A DNA stretch of 64,000 nt, from NCBI RefSeq assembly GCF_032970905.1, contig NZ_JAWJZA010000011.1. One strand, given 5' to 3'. Both the position numbers and the translations under genes were made by a program. The stretch is from Veillonella absiana. GTDB lineage: Bacteria; Bacillota; Negativicutes; Veillonellales; Veillonellaceae. This document shows, piece by piece, positions 1 to 9,345 of the stretch (position 1 is its first letter; the number at the start of each line of letters is the position of its first letter). The notes beneath the pieces are model-generated. The model was given only the letters and a program-made list of their open reading frames with translations, searched no databases and had not been told where the DNA came from.

Positions 1-77
1 TCGACTATGACCCAGGCGCTAGTGCGGTCAATCAAGCAAATCGACTGAAGTTATTACTGTCTACTATGTTTGAGTAA
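1..77 (+). CDS. C-terminal end of a probable acyl-CoA dehydratase activase (DUF2229-type), partial
   Basis: The third forward frame is open from the window edge to a TAA at 75-77 and encodes a 24-residue tail containing YDPGASAVNQANRLKLLL. From memory this resembles the C-terminal signature of the large activase/DUF2229 proteins that accompany 2-hydroxyacyl-CoA dehydratases (YDPGA-x-x-VNQ-x-NR-x-K). Those ATPases deliver electrons to radical dehydratases in anaerobes. Only the end is present, so the identification rests on one short motif. A large hairpin follows about 45 bases later. Confidence 0.45.
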   Translation, partial: DYDPGASAVNQANRLKLLLSTMFE

Positions 78-120
78 GTATCGTATTGCTAGAAATAGGT
101 ATTCTTAGTATATGCAATAT

Positions 121-189
121 AAAAACCATGGTATATCTCAAAGTTGATTCATATAAGATGAATCAACTTTGAGGTATACCATGGTTTTT
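121..189. terminator. long bidirectional hairpin terminator
   Basis: Arms 121-152 and 158-189 are complementary over 32 bp with one G-U pair and a 5-base loop. The stem begins with five A and ends with five T, so it can terminate in both directions. It lies between two convergent genes. Confidence 0.85.
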
Positions 190-199
190 GGTTTTAGTA

Positions 200-1399
200 T
201 TAATGTATATTTGATTTTTCTACGACTAGTAAATAGTAACAAAGTAATGCTAATGCAGAACATAAAACCATAACAATACCCATTGGCACCCCGGTGTAAC
301 TACCACCGATGCCAACGAGTGGGGCCACGATGCCGGCACAAACGTTGGAGAAACAACCGAGGACGGCAGAGGCACTGCCTGCCATTTTCCCGTATTTTTG
401 CATAGCCATGGCAAAGCTCGCAGAACCGAAGAGTGCTACCGTGCATACGGTGAAGAACAAAATAATAGCCGTAGGTATGAGTGGGAACTTTAAGAGCATA
501 GCCAGTAAAAATAGAATACTACCAATACCGAGTTGGAACAAGCTAAACCGTAGTAATTGACTATCTGTGATGACATTGCTGAGACGCCCGCTAATGGCAC
601 CGGCAGCAATAATCCCGCAACTATTGATGCCAAACATGTAGCTGAATTGTTGGGCGTTAAGGCCGTAAATATTTTGATATACAAAGGACGAACCTGTGAT
701 GTAAGCGAAGAAGGCCCCAAAGGCAAAGAATTGGATTAGACTTTGTCCTAAAAATGAGGGATCGCGAAGTAATTGAGCATATACTTTAAAAGAAGTAGTG
801 AGTCCGCCGTCAATGCGATTCTCTGGTGGCAATGTTTCCTTATAAATCATAGACCAAATCATCAAGATGGTAGAGAATATGGCGAGGATAACAAATATAA
901 CTCGCCAAGTTGTGAATAATAGTAGTTGACCACCAATGAGTGGTGCAATGACAGGGGCGAGGCCGTTGACCATCATGAGGGTGGCAAATAATTTGATTAG
1001 TGCTGGACCTTTGGCATAATCTCTGGCGATAGCCTTGGAGATAACAACGCTAAACGCACCTGTGAGGCCTTGTAGGAAGCGACCTATTAGTAATAGTTCT
1101 ACACTAGGGGCTATCGCACATAGAATACTGGAGGCTACACATAATAGATTGCCGAGGATGAGAGGCATTTTGCGGCCAAACATATCGCTAATAGGACCGC
1201 CAATAAGGTTGCCGATAGCTAGACCGATGGTCATGATGCCAATGGTCATTTGAATATTTGAGGCACTAGTGTTTAATTCGCTAGGCATAATTGGTAATGC
1301 TGGCAAATATAAGTCTGTTGCTAATGGTGTGATAGCAGTGAGTAAACCTAAAAATATGATCATTGAAAATGGTACTTTTGTTTGTAATTCTTCTTTCAT
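200..1399 (-). CDS. Bcr/CflA family multidrug efflux MFS transporter
   Basis: A 399-residue inner-membrane protein of the major facilitator superfamily, expected to export drugs such as bicyclomycin or chloramphenicol by proton antiport. The N-terminus reads TPLATDLYLPALP, the typical Bcr/CflA TM1 signature. The inter-TM2/3 loop has GPISDMFGRKMPLI, and QGLTGAF occurs in TM4. About 12 hydrophobic segments span the length, which is normal for the family. The start has a GGAGG site six bases upstream. It is monocistronic and converges on the preceding gene. The exact substrate cannot be read from sequence. Confidence 0.9.
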   Translation of the reverse strand: MKEELQTKVPFSMIIFLGLLTAITPLATDLYLPALPIMPSELNTSASNIQMTIGIMTIGLAIGNLIGGPISDMFGRKMPLILGNLLCVASSILCAIAPSVELLLIGRFLQGLTGAFSVVISKAIARDYAKGPALIKLFATLMMVNGLAPVIAPLIGGQLLLFTTWRVIFVILAIFSTILMIWSMIYKETLPPENRIDGGLTTSFKVYAQLLRDPSFLGQSLIQFFAFGAFFAYITGSSFVYQNIYGLNAQQFSYMFGINSCGIIAAGAISGRLSNVITDSQLLRFSLFQLGIGSILFLLAMLLKFPLIPTAIILFFTVCTVALFGSASFAMAMQKYGKMAGSASAVLGCFSNVCAGIVAPLVGIGGSYTGVPMGIVMVLCSALALLCYYLLVVEKSNIH

Positions 1400-1507
1400 G
1401 AATCCTCCGAAAATAGCACTATCTTTATTGTTGCGAGGCTGTCAGCGTGGTGCTAGCGAGCAAACAATCATAATAGTACTAGAAATAATGGTACGTTTAT
1501 TGTAGCA

Positions 1508-1545
1508 CAAAAAGGTCCTAACTTTCATGGGGGAAAGTTAGGACC
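1508..1545 (-). terminator. intrinsic terminator of the lactate permease gene
   Basis: Arms 1514-1526 and 1533-1545 form a 13-bp perfect stem (GGTCCTAACTTTC). On the minus strand it is followed by a run of T. It sits about 55 bases past the permease stop. Confidence 0.8.
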
Positions 1546-1599
1546 TTAGTCATTCTATTGAATTGTACAATTAGATAATCGGGATGAACATGATCTCGA

Positions 1600-3228
1600 T
1601 TATTTTAACAATATTTGTTCAATAGCTGAGATGAAGTTATGACCGAAGTAGGAAATAATACCATTAGCTACGATGAAGATAATGAAGTATTTCAATACAG
1701 TTGTCATGATTACGTTAGCAGCGATGCTATCACGTAATTCTTTAGCTTTGCTGTCGTCGATTTTAGATTTGTTCGCTTCAATGTATGCTTCCAAAGCAGG
1801 TGCTACGGCACCGATGGCGATAGCGATACTTTGAGGGGAGAACATTTTGCCTGTACCAGCAGAACCGGAGTTCATAGCTGCTAGCCAAAGTGGAAGTGCT
1901 GCATAGTCTGGAGCCATCGCTTTTGCTGCATCGATTTGAAGAGGTCCAAACAATACGTTTGCATTTGTACCAGAACCAGTAAGGAACGCGCCCAACGCAC
2001 CAATTAATGGAGCGAATGCAGGGTACATGTTACCAGTTGCACTAACTAATGTAGTGGCGATTTCATTAGTCATACCAGAGTATGTCATTAATTTTGCTGT
2101 CATAACAACGGAGATAATAGTCACATAAGTGAATTTCAAGTTTTTAACTGTAGTAGTTAATACTTTTAACATTTCGCCAAAACCAGCTTTTTGGATGAAA
2201 CCACCGATGAAAGCGGCGATGAAAATCATGATACCAGGTGTGGCAATCCATACAAATGTGTAAGGTTTTGCACCGGCGCCTTGGTAAATTGGCACTGCTG
2301 TTTTAATAGCAGCCAAAGGTCCATTGATAGCTGGAACCAATTTGGAAGTAGCCAATAACAAGATTACAATCAAGATGAATGGCATAGCTGCTACTAGACC
2401 TTCATTAGAAGATACAGCAGGAGCACTAGTTGCTTCAACTTGGTATTCTGGATCTTTAGGAGGCATTGCTTTTGCACAAGCGATGATTACACCCATGATG
2501 ATAAGGGAAGATCCCATTACAGATAATTCAGGGCCAACTGCTGCATTAATAACAAGCTCAGGAACTGCTAATGCAAGACCAGCTAATAATGTAGTCAAGA
2601 ATACACCTTTTAGAGCTTTGAAGCCACCACCGATGATAGCAACTACGAAGAATGGTGCGATAATGTTAAGAATGAATAATTGCACGGAAATATAAGTGCC
2701 AAGATGAACTGGGTTAAGACCTGTTAAGGAAGCCAATGTTGTTGTTGGAATCGCAATGGAACCGAATGTTGTAGGAACGGAGTTTGCTACCAAACAAGCA
2801 ATAATGGATTTCAATGGATTAAAACCTACAGCAACCATCATAGCGGCAGGAATAGCAACGGCAGTACCGAAGCCAGCCATACCTTCCATGAAAGCGCCAA
2901 AGCCCCATGCAAGTAATAATGCAAGTACACGCATATCAGATGTAACGGAAGACAACATAGTTTTGATTGTTTCCATTGCTTTTGTGTGAACCACAAGATT
3001 ATACGTGAAAATAGCGGCTGTAATAACTAAAAGAATTGGCCAAATGGCAAGAGCAGCCCCTTCTAATGCACCAGAAAACATGATGCTAGGAGCTTTTGCG
3101 AATGGGAATACAGCGATAATGAAAGAACCAATAGCTGCGATACCGCAGGCTTTCCAAGCTGGAACTTTTAGGATTGCTAGGGCTACAATGAGCCATAGAA
3201 TTGGTAATAAGGCTAATAAAGTAGTCAT
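1600..3228 (-). CDS. lldP: L-lactate permease (LctP/LldP family)
   Basis: A polytopic membrane protein of 542 residues that imports L-lactate with protons. The sequence has the LctP hallmarks: an N-terminal MTTLLALLPILW segment, GFGAFMEGMAGFGTAVAIPA in the first third, and FLTGSGTNANVLFGPLQ followed by SAGTGKMFSPQSIAIA near the end. The start at 3228 (MTTLLALLP) is preferred because AAAGG lies about 12 bases upstream. An in-frame ATG at 3240 sits almost on top of that site. The dehydrogenase gene lies upstream on the same strand but is separated by a terminator, so the permease probably has its own promoter. Lactate is the main carbon source of Veillonella, which fits the pairing. Confidence 0.92.
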   Translation of the reverse strand: MTTLLALLPILWLIVALAILKVPAWKACGIAAIGSFIIAVFPFAKAPSIMFSGALEGAALAIWPILLVITAAIFTYNLVVHTKAMETIKTMLSSVTSDMRVLALLLAWGFGAFMEGMAGFGTAVAIPAAMMVAVGFNPLKSIIACLVANSVPTTFGSIAIPTTTLASLTGLNPVHLGTYISVQLFILNIIAPFFVVAIIGGGFKALKGVFLTTLLAGLALAVPELVINAAVGPELSVMGSSLIIMGVIIACAKAMPPKDPEYQVEATSAPAVSSNEGLVAAMPFILIVILLLATSKLVPAINGPLAAIKTAVPIYQGAGAKPYTFVWIATPGIMIFIAAFIGGFIQKAGFGEMLKVLTTTVKNLKFTYVTIISVVMTAKLMTYSGMTNEIATTLVSATGNMYPAFAPLIGALGAFLTGSGTNANVLFGPLQIDAAKAMAPDYAALPLWLAAMNSGSAGTGKMFSPQSIAIAIGAVAPALEAYIEANKSKIDDSKAKELRDSIAANVIMTTVLKYFIIFIVANGIISYFGHNFISAIEQILLK

Positions 3229-3329
3229 ATGTGAAATCATCCTTTCACGGTAAAACAAGAATAGGTAACTTTATCCTAAATGCCTATAGGACACTTGATA
3301 GCTGCAAATTTTACATTCTAGTTTCAAGA

Positions 3330-3410
3330 TTATATTACAAGTGGATGTAATATAAGGTAATACATAAAGATATAATAATTGCAGGACATATTGTAAGAGT
3401 CTACCTTACA
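3330..3410 (-). promoter_or_regulatory. candidate operators upstream of the lactate permease
   Basis: In the 320-base gap before lldP there is a 10-bp inverted repeat, TTATATTACA (3330-3339) and TGTAATATAA (3346-3355), spaced by six bases. A second shorter repeat, TGTAAG (3392-3397) and CTTACA (3405-3410), follows. Both contain a TGTAA/TTACA half-site. The rest of the gap is AT-rich with nothing else clear. Binding by a regulator is inference. Confidence 0.4.
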
Positions 3411-3550
3411 GCATGACATAGATTTGAGAACATAGAAGAAAAAGTGATATAAGCATCAAAAAAATATACATCTCATGAGTTAGATGTTAACAATTATAGA
3501 TTATAATATAAGAACTAACAGACATGGATGTAAATCAAGTAATAAATAAA

Positions 3551-3577
3551 TGGGACATAAACGTGGTTTATGTCCCA
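3551..3577 (-). terminator. terminator after the lactate/malate dehydrogenase gene
   Basis: A 12-bp perfect stem, TGGGACATAAAC at 3551-3562 with its complement at 3566-3577, and a 3-base loop. On the minus strand a T-rich tract follows. It lies 61 bases beyond the stop of the dehydrogenase gene and separates that gene from lldP. Confidence 0.75.
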
Positions 3578-3637
3578 TTCTATTACTATACTTTGTCCTA
3601 GTTAGGGCATACTTCGTTTGATATGAAAATCAAAGGA

Positions 3638-4777
3638 TTAGTAGTTGCCTTTGAACATTGTTTGAGGAGCTTCTGGTTTGTAGTCACCAAAGTAAGAAGC
3701 GAAGTCTAAGCCTAATTCGTTGCAAAGATCAAGTACTTCTACCATTGTACCGTTAAGTACAGGGATACCTTCAGCTTTAACTTTTGCTACGGATTCATGT
3801 TCTTTTTCGCCATGAGTGTAGATACGGTCTTGACCAGCTGCTTTAGGAGCTTCTCTTAATTCTTGTAAGAATGTGGAGAAGTGTTTTTTGATTTCTGCAG
3901 CATCACCGAAGAATGCAGGGTTGATTGCCATGAAACCGTGGCAGATGTTGGAACGACCGCCAACCATACATTTGTTAGCTGTAGCACCTTGAGACAAGAT
4001 GGAGGAGAACAATTCAGCAATCATGCCGTTACCATAACCTTTATGGCCGCCAAGAACTTCTGTTGCACCACCTAATGGAAGGATACCGCCGCCTTCGTGA
4101 CGGGAGATGTTACCCAATACTTCAGCAGCATCTGTGGAAGGAACACCATCTTTGTTAACTGCCCAGCCGTCTGGAGTAGCTTTGCCCATTTTGTTGTACA
4201 TTTCCAATTTACCACGAGTTACTACTGTAGTGGAGCAATCGAAGAAGAAATCAACTGGATCAGCAGGTACTGTCCAAGCTAATGGGTTGGAACCAAGCAT
4301 AGCTTTACGAGCATATGTAGGAACCATGATTGCTTCGGAGTTTGTACAAGAGAAACCGATTAAGCCTTGGTCACTAGCCATTTTTGCGTAGTAACCAGCG
4401 ATACCATAGTGGTTGGAGTTACGAACGGATACGATACCAACACCGGAAGTTTTAGCCTTTTCGATAGCCATTTCCATAGCTTTGTGACCTAAAACTTGGC
4501 CCATGCCGTCTTTACCATCGATAACTGCAGATACTGGAGTTTCGAAAACAACTTCGCCTTTAGATTTGATGTCGATCAAGCCATTAGTGATACCTTTGTG
4601 GTAACGAACCATACGTTGCATACCATGACTTTGAATACCGAACAAGTCAGAAGTCAAAAGCACGTCTTGGATGATGTCAGCTTCTTTTTCGTCGAAACCG
4701 AATTTTTGGAATGCATCCATGCAAAGTTTTTTAAGAGTTTCATAAGGGAAAAGCACTGTGTTTTTGTTGTCCGCCAT
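3638..4777 (-). CDS. Ldh_2-family malate/L-lactate dehydrogenase
   Basis: A 379-residue NAD(P)-dependent oxidoreductase of the malate/L-lactate/ureidoglycolate dehydrogenase family, cytoplasmic and unrelated to classical LDH. The family SHGMQRMVRY segment with its catalytic histidine is near residue 50. RNSNHYGIAGYYA and GSNPLAWTVPA follow in the middle. GGHKGYGNGMIAELFSSILSQGA is near residue 245, in agreement with the family. The ATG has AGAGG nine bases upstream. With lactate permease next door it most likely oxidises lactate to pyruvate or interconverts malate and oxaloacetate. Sequence alone does not decide which. Confidence 0.85.
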   Translation of the reverse strand: MADNKNTVLFPYETLKKLCMDAFQKFGFDEKEADIIQDVLLTSDLFGIQSHGMQRMVRYHKGITNGLIDIKSKGEVVFETPVSAVIDGKDGMGQVLGHKAMEMAIEKAKTSGVGIVSVRNSNHYGIAGYYAKMASDQGLIGFSCTNSEAIMVPTYARKAMLGSNPLAWTVPADPVDFFFDCSTTVVTRGKLEMYNKMGKATPDGWAVNKDGVPSTDAAEVLGNISRHEGGGILPLGGATEVLGGHKGYGNGMIAELFSSILSQGATANKCMVGGRSNICHGFMAINPAFFGDAAEIKKHFSTFLQELREAPKAAGQDRIYTHGEKEHESVAKVKAEGIPVLNGTMVEVLDLCNELGLDFASYFGDYKPEAPQTMFKGNY

Positions 4778-5484
4778 TGTTAAAACCTCTTTCTCAGTTA
4801 AAAATGTACCGGAATATAGGCAACCTAGTTAACTAACCTTTTGAAAGACTAATCCTCATATCATCTTTCATACTGTCTCATAGTTAGTTTGTAGCGTTGT
4901 ATATTCTCTCAAATGACACTGTCAGTATAGCACAGAAATATACGGTGGTGAATAGATTCGGGGGCTATTCACATTACTTAATATGCATAGATGCTGGACA
5001 AATATCCATGATGAAGAGTACGTGTTTTATAAAAAACGTGATTATTACTAAAGATTGTTGGTTATGCGTTTTGGTTATAGGTTGGGTGAAAAAATGGAAT
5101 ATTTTTCGTATTTTTATGAAAAGCATTTAAAAAAGTCATGACATATACCATAAATAGATGTACCTAGAAATGTAGATATATATTGGGATTATTAGATAAT
5201 GACATCGATAAAATTAATAACATAGATAAAAAATAGTGTATAATTACTGTATTTATATGTATCGATATTAAAGAAGATATTAAAGGAGGTTGATTATCTA
5301 TTATGTAATGGTAAGTAGCCTAGAAACACGCGGTATTTTTGAAGTTTTATGAAATTTATATACAGTGTATTACTATAAGTTATACTTGGGGACCTCATAA
5401 TTTTATATGATGAATATAATTAACACTTATATCGGCATATCGGTATATAAGATGTAATGAAGCCTTATAAACGGAGAAATTATT
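4778..5484. other. long AT-rich intergenic region between divergent genes
   Basis: About 700 bases without a convincing gene. It must carry the promoter of the minus-strand dehydrogenase and that of the plus-strand molybdoenzyme. A TATAAT at 5239-5244 lacks a good -35. A strong AAAGGAGG at 5282-5289 precedes only ATG-TAA at 5304-5309, so no protein can be read from it. The 77-codon frame at 4897-5130 has no ribosome site and atypical composition and is not called. Confidence 0.5.
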
Positions 5485-5601
5485 ATGGAATTTGATTTTA
5501 TAGTTACAGACAGAGTGTTATCGTTGTATAATATGAAACATATTATAGTTGTTAATGGCGTAGTAACATATCTAGTTTATATAAAGGTAGGTATCTTATG
5601 A
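5485..5601 (+). CDS. small ORF overlapping the molybdoenzyme start
   Basis: A 38-codon frame starts MEFDFIVTDRVL and ends KVGIL. It has GGAGAAATTATT immediately before its ATG. Its stop overlaps the next gene's ATG as ATGA, which is the typical geometry of translational coupling. I do not recognise the peptide; it is hydrophobic in its second half. It may be a leader or coupling peptide, or chance. Confidence 0.35.
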   Translation: MEFDFIVTDRVLSLYNMKHIIVVNGVVTYLVYIKVGIL

Positions 5602-7604
5602 AAGAAGTTACTTCTGTATGTCCCTACGATTGCCCCGATGCTTGTGGCTTGTTACTACAAGTTGAGGATGATAAGGTAGTGGGCGTAAAAGGCAATCCTA
5701 ATCATACTTTCACAAGGGGGACATTATGTCCTAAAATGGTTCATTACGAAAGAACCATCCACTCCTCAGAACGTTTGACGACGCCTATGAAGCGTATTGG
5801 GAAAAAAGGCGTAGGCCCATCGGAGTTCGAACCTATTTCCTGGGATGAAGCTTTTGATACAATAGTAGAACAATTTAAAAGATCTATTGATCAATTCGGT
5901 AGTGAAAGTATCATGCGTTACTCCTATGCGGGAACGATGGGGCTCGTACAAAAGGCGGCAGCAGACTTTTTCTTTCGTCGTATCGGTTCAACTGATCAAG
6001 ACCGTGGCATTTGTGCCCCAGCCAAAAAAGAAGGTTGGAAATCTGTTATGGGCGCTACATTAGCTACAAAGCCACAAGAGGCTCAGCATAGTGACCTTAT
6101 TGTTTTGTGGGGGATTAATGCAGCAGCTACGGACATTCATTTCCTGCATGATGTACAAGCGGCAAAAAAGAATGGAGCTACTATTTGGGCTATTGATACT
6201 CATGAGACCTATACATTCAAATCAGCGTCGGAACATGTATTGGTGAAACCCGGCAGTGATGGTGCATTAGCGCTTGGCATGATGCATATTATGGCGCGTG
6301 AAGGTTTAGATAACAGACTATTTATTAATCAATATGTGCAAGGATATGATGACCTGGTCGCTCAAGTGTTGCCGAAATATACACCTGAGTATGTGGAATC
6401 TATTACGGGTGTCAGTCCCAAACGGTTGCATGAATTGACTCATGCTTTTGCCAAGGCGCGGGCTCCATTTATTCGGATAGGTAGTGGCCCATCTCGTTAT
6501 GGTAATGGAGCGATGACAATCCGTCTTGTGGTTTGTTTGGCAGCTGTCGTGGGTGCTTATGAAAAACAAGGTGGCGGTGTTCTTACTAGTTCTGCAGGAT
6601 CTAGTTTCCTTGGTGAACGTGTCATGCAACAATGGCAGATACCTACAGAAAAGAAACGTAAGATTCCGATGGTTAAGCTAGGACCTGAGTTAGCCTATAA
6701 TACGGACAAGCCTATTAAATGCTTATATATTTTTTCATCAAATCCAGCGAATACCTTACCAGATCAAAATGTATTACGTAAAGGTTTAATGCGAGAAGAT
6801 CTATTCACAGTTGTGCATGAACGTTTTTATACGGATACGTGTGATTATGCAGATATTATTTTACCTGCCACATCATCAGTAGAACACGATGATGTATATA
6901 ATTCTTATGGACATTATTCGCTAGGGACAGGTTACCAAGCCATTTCGCCTGTAGGTGAATCAAGATCTAATTGGCAAGTCATCTCTGAATTGGCTCGTCG
7001 CATGGGGCTAGATGATGATGTGTTTAAACTTTCAGATAGAGAACTAGTGGAAATCATCGTTTCTGATGCAGATACAATTAGTGAGGATCAGAAGAAGAAA
7101 ATCCTTGCTGGTGAACCTGTGGAAGCTGTATTGCCAGACAATTATAAAATGCAGTTTAAAACGGCATCTGGTAAAATTGAAATTTTGAATCCTAATGAAA
7201 CACCGGCATTGCCTGATTATTTTGCGCCATACGGTGATGATGCAGAATTTTGGCTCATCAATGGAAATGACATCCGAATTTTGGACTCTAGTTTCTGCGA
7301 ATTACTGGATGAAGGCAATCAAATGGACTTGCGTATGAATGATGGGGATGCGGAGCGACTCGATATTCAAGATGGTGACTGGGTAGAGATTTACAATGAA
7401 CGAGGGTCTTTGCAGATTCCTGTAAGTATAAATAGACATATTCAACCTGGCACTGTAGTTACATTAGGTGTATGGTGGCAGAGACAATCTAGTGATAAAC
7501 ATGGTAATATAAATATAGTAACCGCTGACCGACTTACCGATAAAGGTGATGGCAGCACATTCTACGATGTGAAAGTGAACGTGCGTAAGCGATTGAATAC
7601 ATAA
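5598..7604 (+). CDS. molybdopterin-dependent oxidoreductase, DMSO reductase/formate dehydrogenase superfamily
   Basis: A 668-residue catalytic subunit. The N-terminal VCPYDCPDACGLLL plus GTLCPK near residue 42 gives four cysteines for a 4Fe-4S cluster, with CX3CX3C spacing. Next come the molybdopterin domains (WDEAFDTIV near 85; DRGICAPAKKEGWKSVMG near 135 in the Mo-ligand region). A C-terminal dinucleotide-binding domain has LRMNDGDAERLDIQDGDWVEI. There is no Tat signal, so it should be cytoplasmic. It resembles the YoaE-like group of unassigned function. No iron-sulfur or membrane partner subunit lies beside it, so the electron partner is unknown. Formate dehydrogenase activity should not be assumed. 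Confidence 0.85.
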   Translation: MKEVTSVCPYDCPDACGLLLQVEDDKVVGVKGNPNHTFTRGTLCPKMVHYERTIHSSERLTTPMKRIGKKGVGPSEFEPISWDEAFDTIVEQFKRSIDQFGSESIMRYSYAGTMGLVQKAAADFFFRRIGSTDQDRGICAPAKKEGWKSVMGATLATKPQEAQHSDLIVLWGINAAATDIHFLHDVQAAKKNGATIWAIDTHETYTFKSASEHVLVKPGSDGALALGMMHIMAREGLDNRLFINQYVQGYDDLVAQVLPKYTPEYVESITGVSPKRLHELTHAFAKARAPFIRIGSGPSRYGNGAMTIRLVVCLAAVVGAYEKQGGGVLTSSAGSSFLGERVMQQWQIPTEKKRKIPMVKLGPELAYNTDKPIKCLYIFSSNPANTLPDQNVLRKGLMREDLFTVVHERFYTDTCDYADIILPATSSVEHDDVYNSYGHYSLGTGYQAISPVGESRSNWQVISELARRMGLDDDVFKLSDRELVEIIVSDADTISEDQKKKILAGEPVEAVLPDNYKMQFKTASGKIEILNPNETPALPDYFAPYGDDAEFWLINGNDIRILDSSFCELLDEGNQMDLRMNDGDAERLDIQDGDWVEIYNERGSLQIPVSINRHIQPGTVVTLGVWWQRQSSDKHGNINIVTADRLTDKGDGSTFYDVKVNVRKRLNT

Positions 7605-7803
7605 AAGGAAGCAATCAATACATATTAGGTTAGATGTAGTACGTATTTTATAACACAAAGTAGTTGGCTAGAAATCGATGATTAATTGGGGACGTCGATT
7701 CTATTATGAGAAAAAAGTGAGTTTCCTTCTATTCCTTTGAGTAGAAGTCTGATAATTGTATATGATGCTGGGCGCATCTATAAATGAAGAAAGGGAGAAA
7801 CTC

Positions 7804-9132
7804 ATGGACACGATGAAAAATCTTTCAACAAGTGCATATGCCGCAATCGGCATGATGCTCTTCGCACTATTTTTTGGAGCGGGAAATTTAATTTTTCCAG
7901 CTTCTTTAGGCCAGCAGGCTGGGGACAACGTTGGATGGGCTATTTTAGGCTTTATCTTAACAGGCGTAGGCTTGCCATTGTTAGGCGTTATTGCTATGGG
8001 CTATTCTGGTTGTAAAAATGCTGAAGAATTAGCTGGTCGCGTATCACCATTGTATGGTCGTTTATATACGGTATTATTATATTTATCTATTGGACCATTC
8101 TTTGCCATTCCTAGAACTGGGACCGTATCCTATGAAATCGCAGTAAAACCGTTCTTCAAGAATGCTGGTTCTGTGGAAGAAACCGTATTTTTAGTGGCAT
8201 TCTTTGCTATTAGCTTGTGGTTGTCTATTAATCCGCATAAACTCGTTAATCGTATTGGTAAAGTATTAACACCAGCATTATTAACAGTTATTGTATTGTT
8301 GATTATTAAATCATTTATCACACCAATTGGTGGTTATTCTGTAGCACAAGGTAATTATGTAACAACTGGTTCAGCTGTTTTGCAAGGTTTTCTTGATGGT
8401 TATAATACAATGGATGCTCTCGCATCTATTTGTTTCGCCGTACTTGTTATTGACTTTGTTAAATTAGCAGGCGCTCATACAAAGGAACAAATTACATCAG
8501 CTGTAACTAAAACTGGTACAGTTGCAGTAGCTTTATTAGGTGTTGTATATATTTTTATTGCCATGATTGGCGCTACTAGCGTTGAACAATTTGGTTTATT
8601 TGATACTGGGGCCCCTGTATTAAGTCACAGCGCACAATTTTTGTTTGGTGATTTCGGTGGCATTATCTTGGGTATTATTGTACTCTTAGCATGTTTAACA
8701 ACAAGTATTGGTTTGATTACCTCTTGTTCTGCATACTTTGGTACTATTTATTCTGGTATTGGCTATAAAACATATGTTGTTATCTTCTCATTAGCATCAC
8801 TATTCTTTAGTATGTACGGATTGAAAACTATCATTAGTGCAGCAATTCCAGTATTGATGTTGTTATACCCATTGACTATTGTTATTATTGGATTAGCTTT
8901 GATGAATAGTCTATTTGAAGGCCGTCGTTGTGTTTATGCATGGACTATAGGCCTTACTATGATTTCTGCCTTGATGAGTGGTCTTGAGGCAGCGAGTCTT
9001 GCACCAGGATTCTTAGAATCTGTATTTAGAGATTATGTACCATTCCATATGGTAGGTATGGGTTGGATTGGCTTTGCTATTGTAGGTTTTATCATTGGTA
9101 TGATTCATAAATCTATAGTGAAAGCTAAATAA
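7804..9132 (+). CDS. brnQ: branched-chain amino acid transport system II carrier protein
   Basis: A 442-residue membrane protein of the LIVCS family, a Na+-coupled importer of leucine, isoleucine and valine. The family N-terminus MLFALFFGAGNLIFPASLGQ is present, as are PFFAIPRTGTVSYE and LACLTTSIGLITSCSAYF. The ATG at 7804 follows GAAAGGGAGAAACTC, a good ribosome site. An upstream in-frame start at 7756 lacks one. A 9-bp hairpin at 7726-7747 lies in the leader but has no T run, so it is not called a terminator. The gene is monocistronic with its own terminator. Confidence 0.92.
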   Translation: MDTMKNLSTSAYAAIGMMLFALFFGAGNLIFPASLGQQAGDNVGWAILGFILTGVGLPLLGVIAMGYSGCKNAEELAGRVSPLYGRLYTVLLYLSIGPFFAIPRTGTVSYEIAVKPFFKNAGSVEETVFLVAFFAISLWLSINPHKLVNRIGKVLTPALLTVIVLLIIKSFITPIGGYSVAQGNYVTTGSAVLQGFLDGYNTMDALASICFAVLVIDFVKLAGAHTKEQITSAVTKTGTVAVALLGVVYIFIAMIGATSVEQFGLFDTGAPVLSHSAQFLFGDFGGIILGIIVLLACLTTSIGLITSCSAYFGTIYSGIGYKTYVVIFSLASLFFSMYGLKTIISAAIPVLMLLYPLTIVIIGLALMNSLFEGRRCVYAWTIGLTMISALMSGLEAASLAPGFLESVFRDYVPFHMVGMGWIGFAIVGFIIGMIHKSIVKAK

Positions 9133-9271
9133 TTTTGAGCTTTATCCAATAGACTCAAAGGATTTATTAATTTTGACGGTTAATTAAGTACTTTTATACT
9201 TTCCTTAATTGCCATATAATTAGACCAAGTGATATAGTTAATATATAGTGGTCATAATACGTTAATTATAA

Positions 9272-9299
9272 AACTCCCCACTAGTTGGGGAGTTTTTTT
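9272..9299 (+). terminator. intrinsic terminator of brnQ
   Basis: AACTCCCCA (9272-9280) pairs with TGGGGAGTT (9286-9294), followed by seven T. It is a classic Rho-independent terminator. Confidence 0.9.
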
Positions 9300-9345
9300 A
9301 TAAAATAGCTTTTAGAAGTAAATTTCTTGTTTTAGGAGAATATAT

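Noticed and set aside
4897..5130. 77-codon plus-strand frame in the dehydrogenase-molybdoenzyme gap
   Set aside because: No ribosome site, cysteine- and aromatic-rich random composition, no recognisable motif.
7726..7747. Hairpin in the brnQ leader as an attenuator or T-box
   Set aside because: Only 9 bp, no T run, no T-box sequence or specifier structure.
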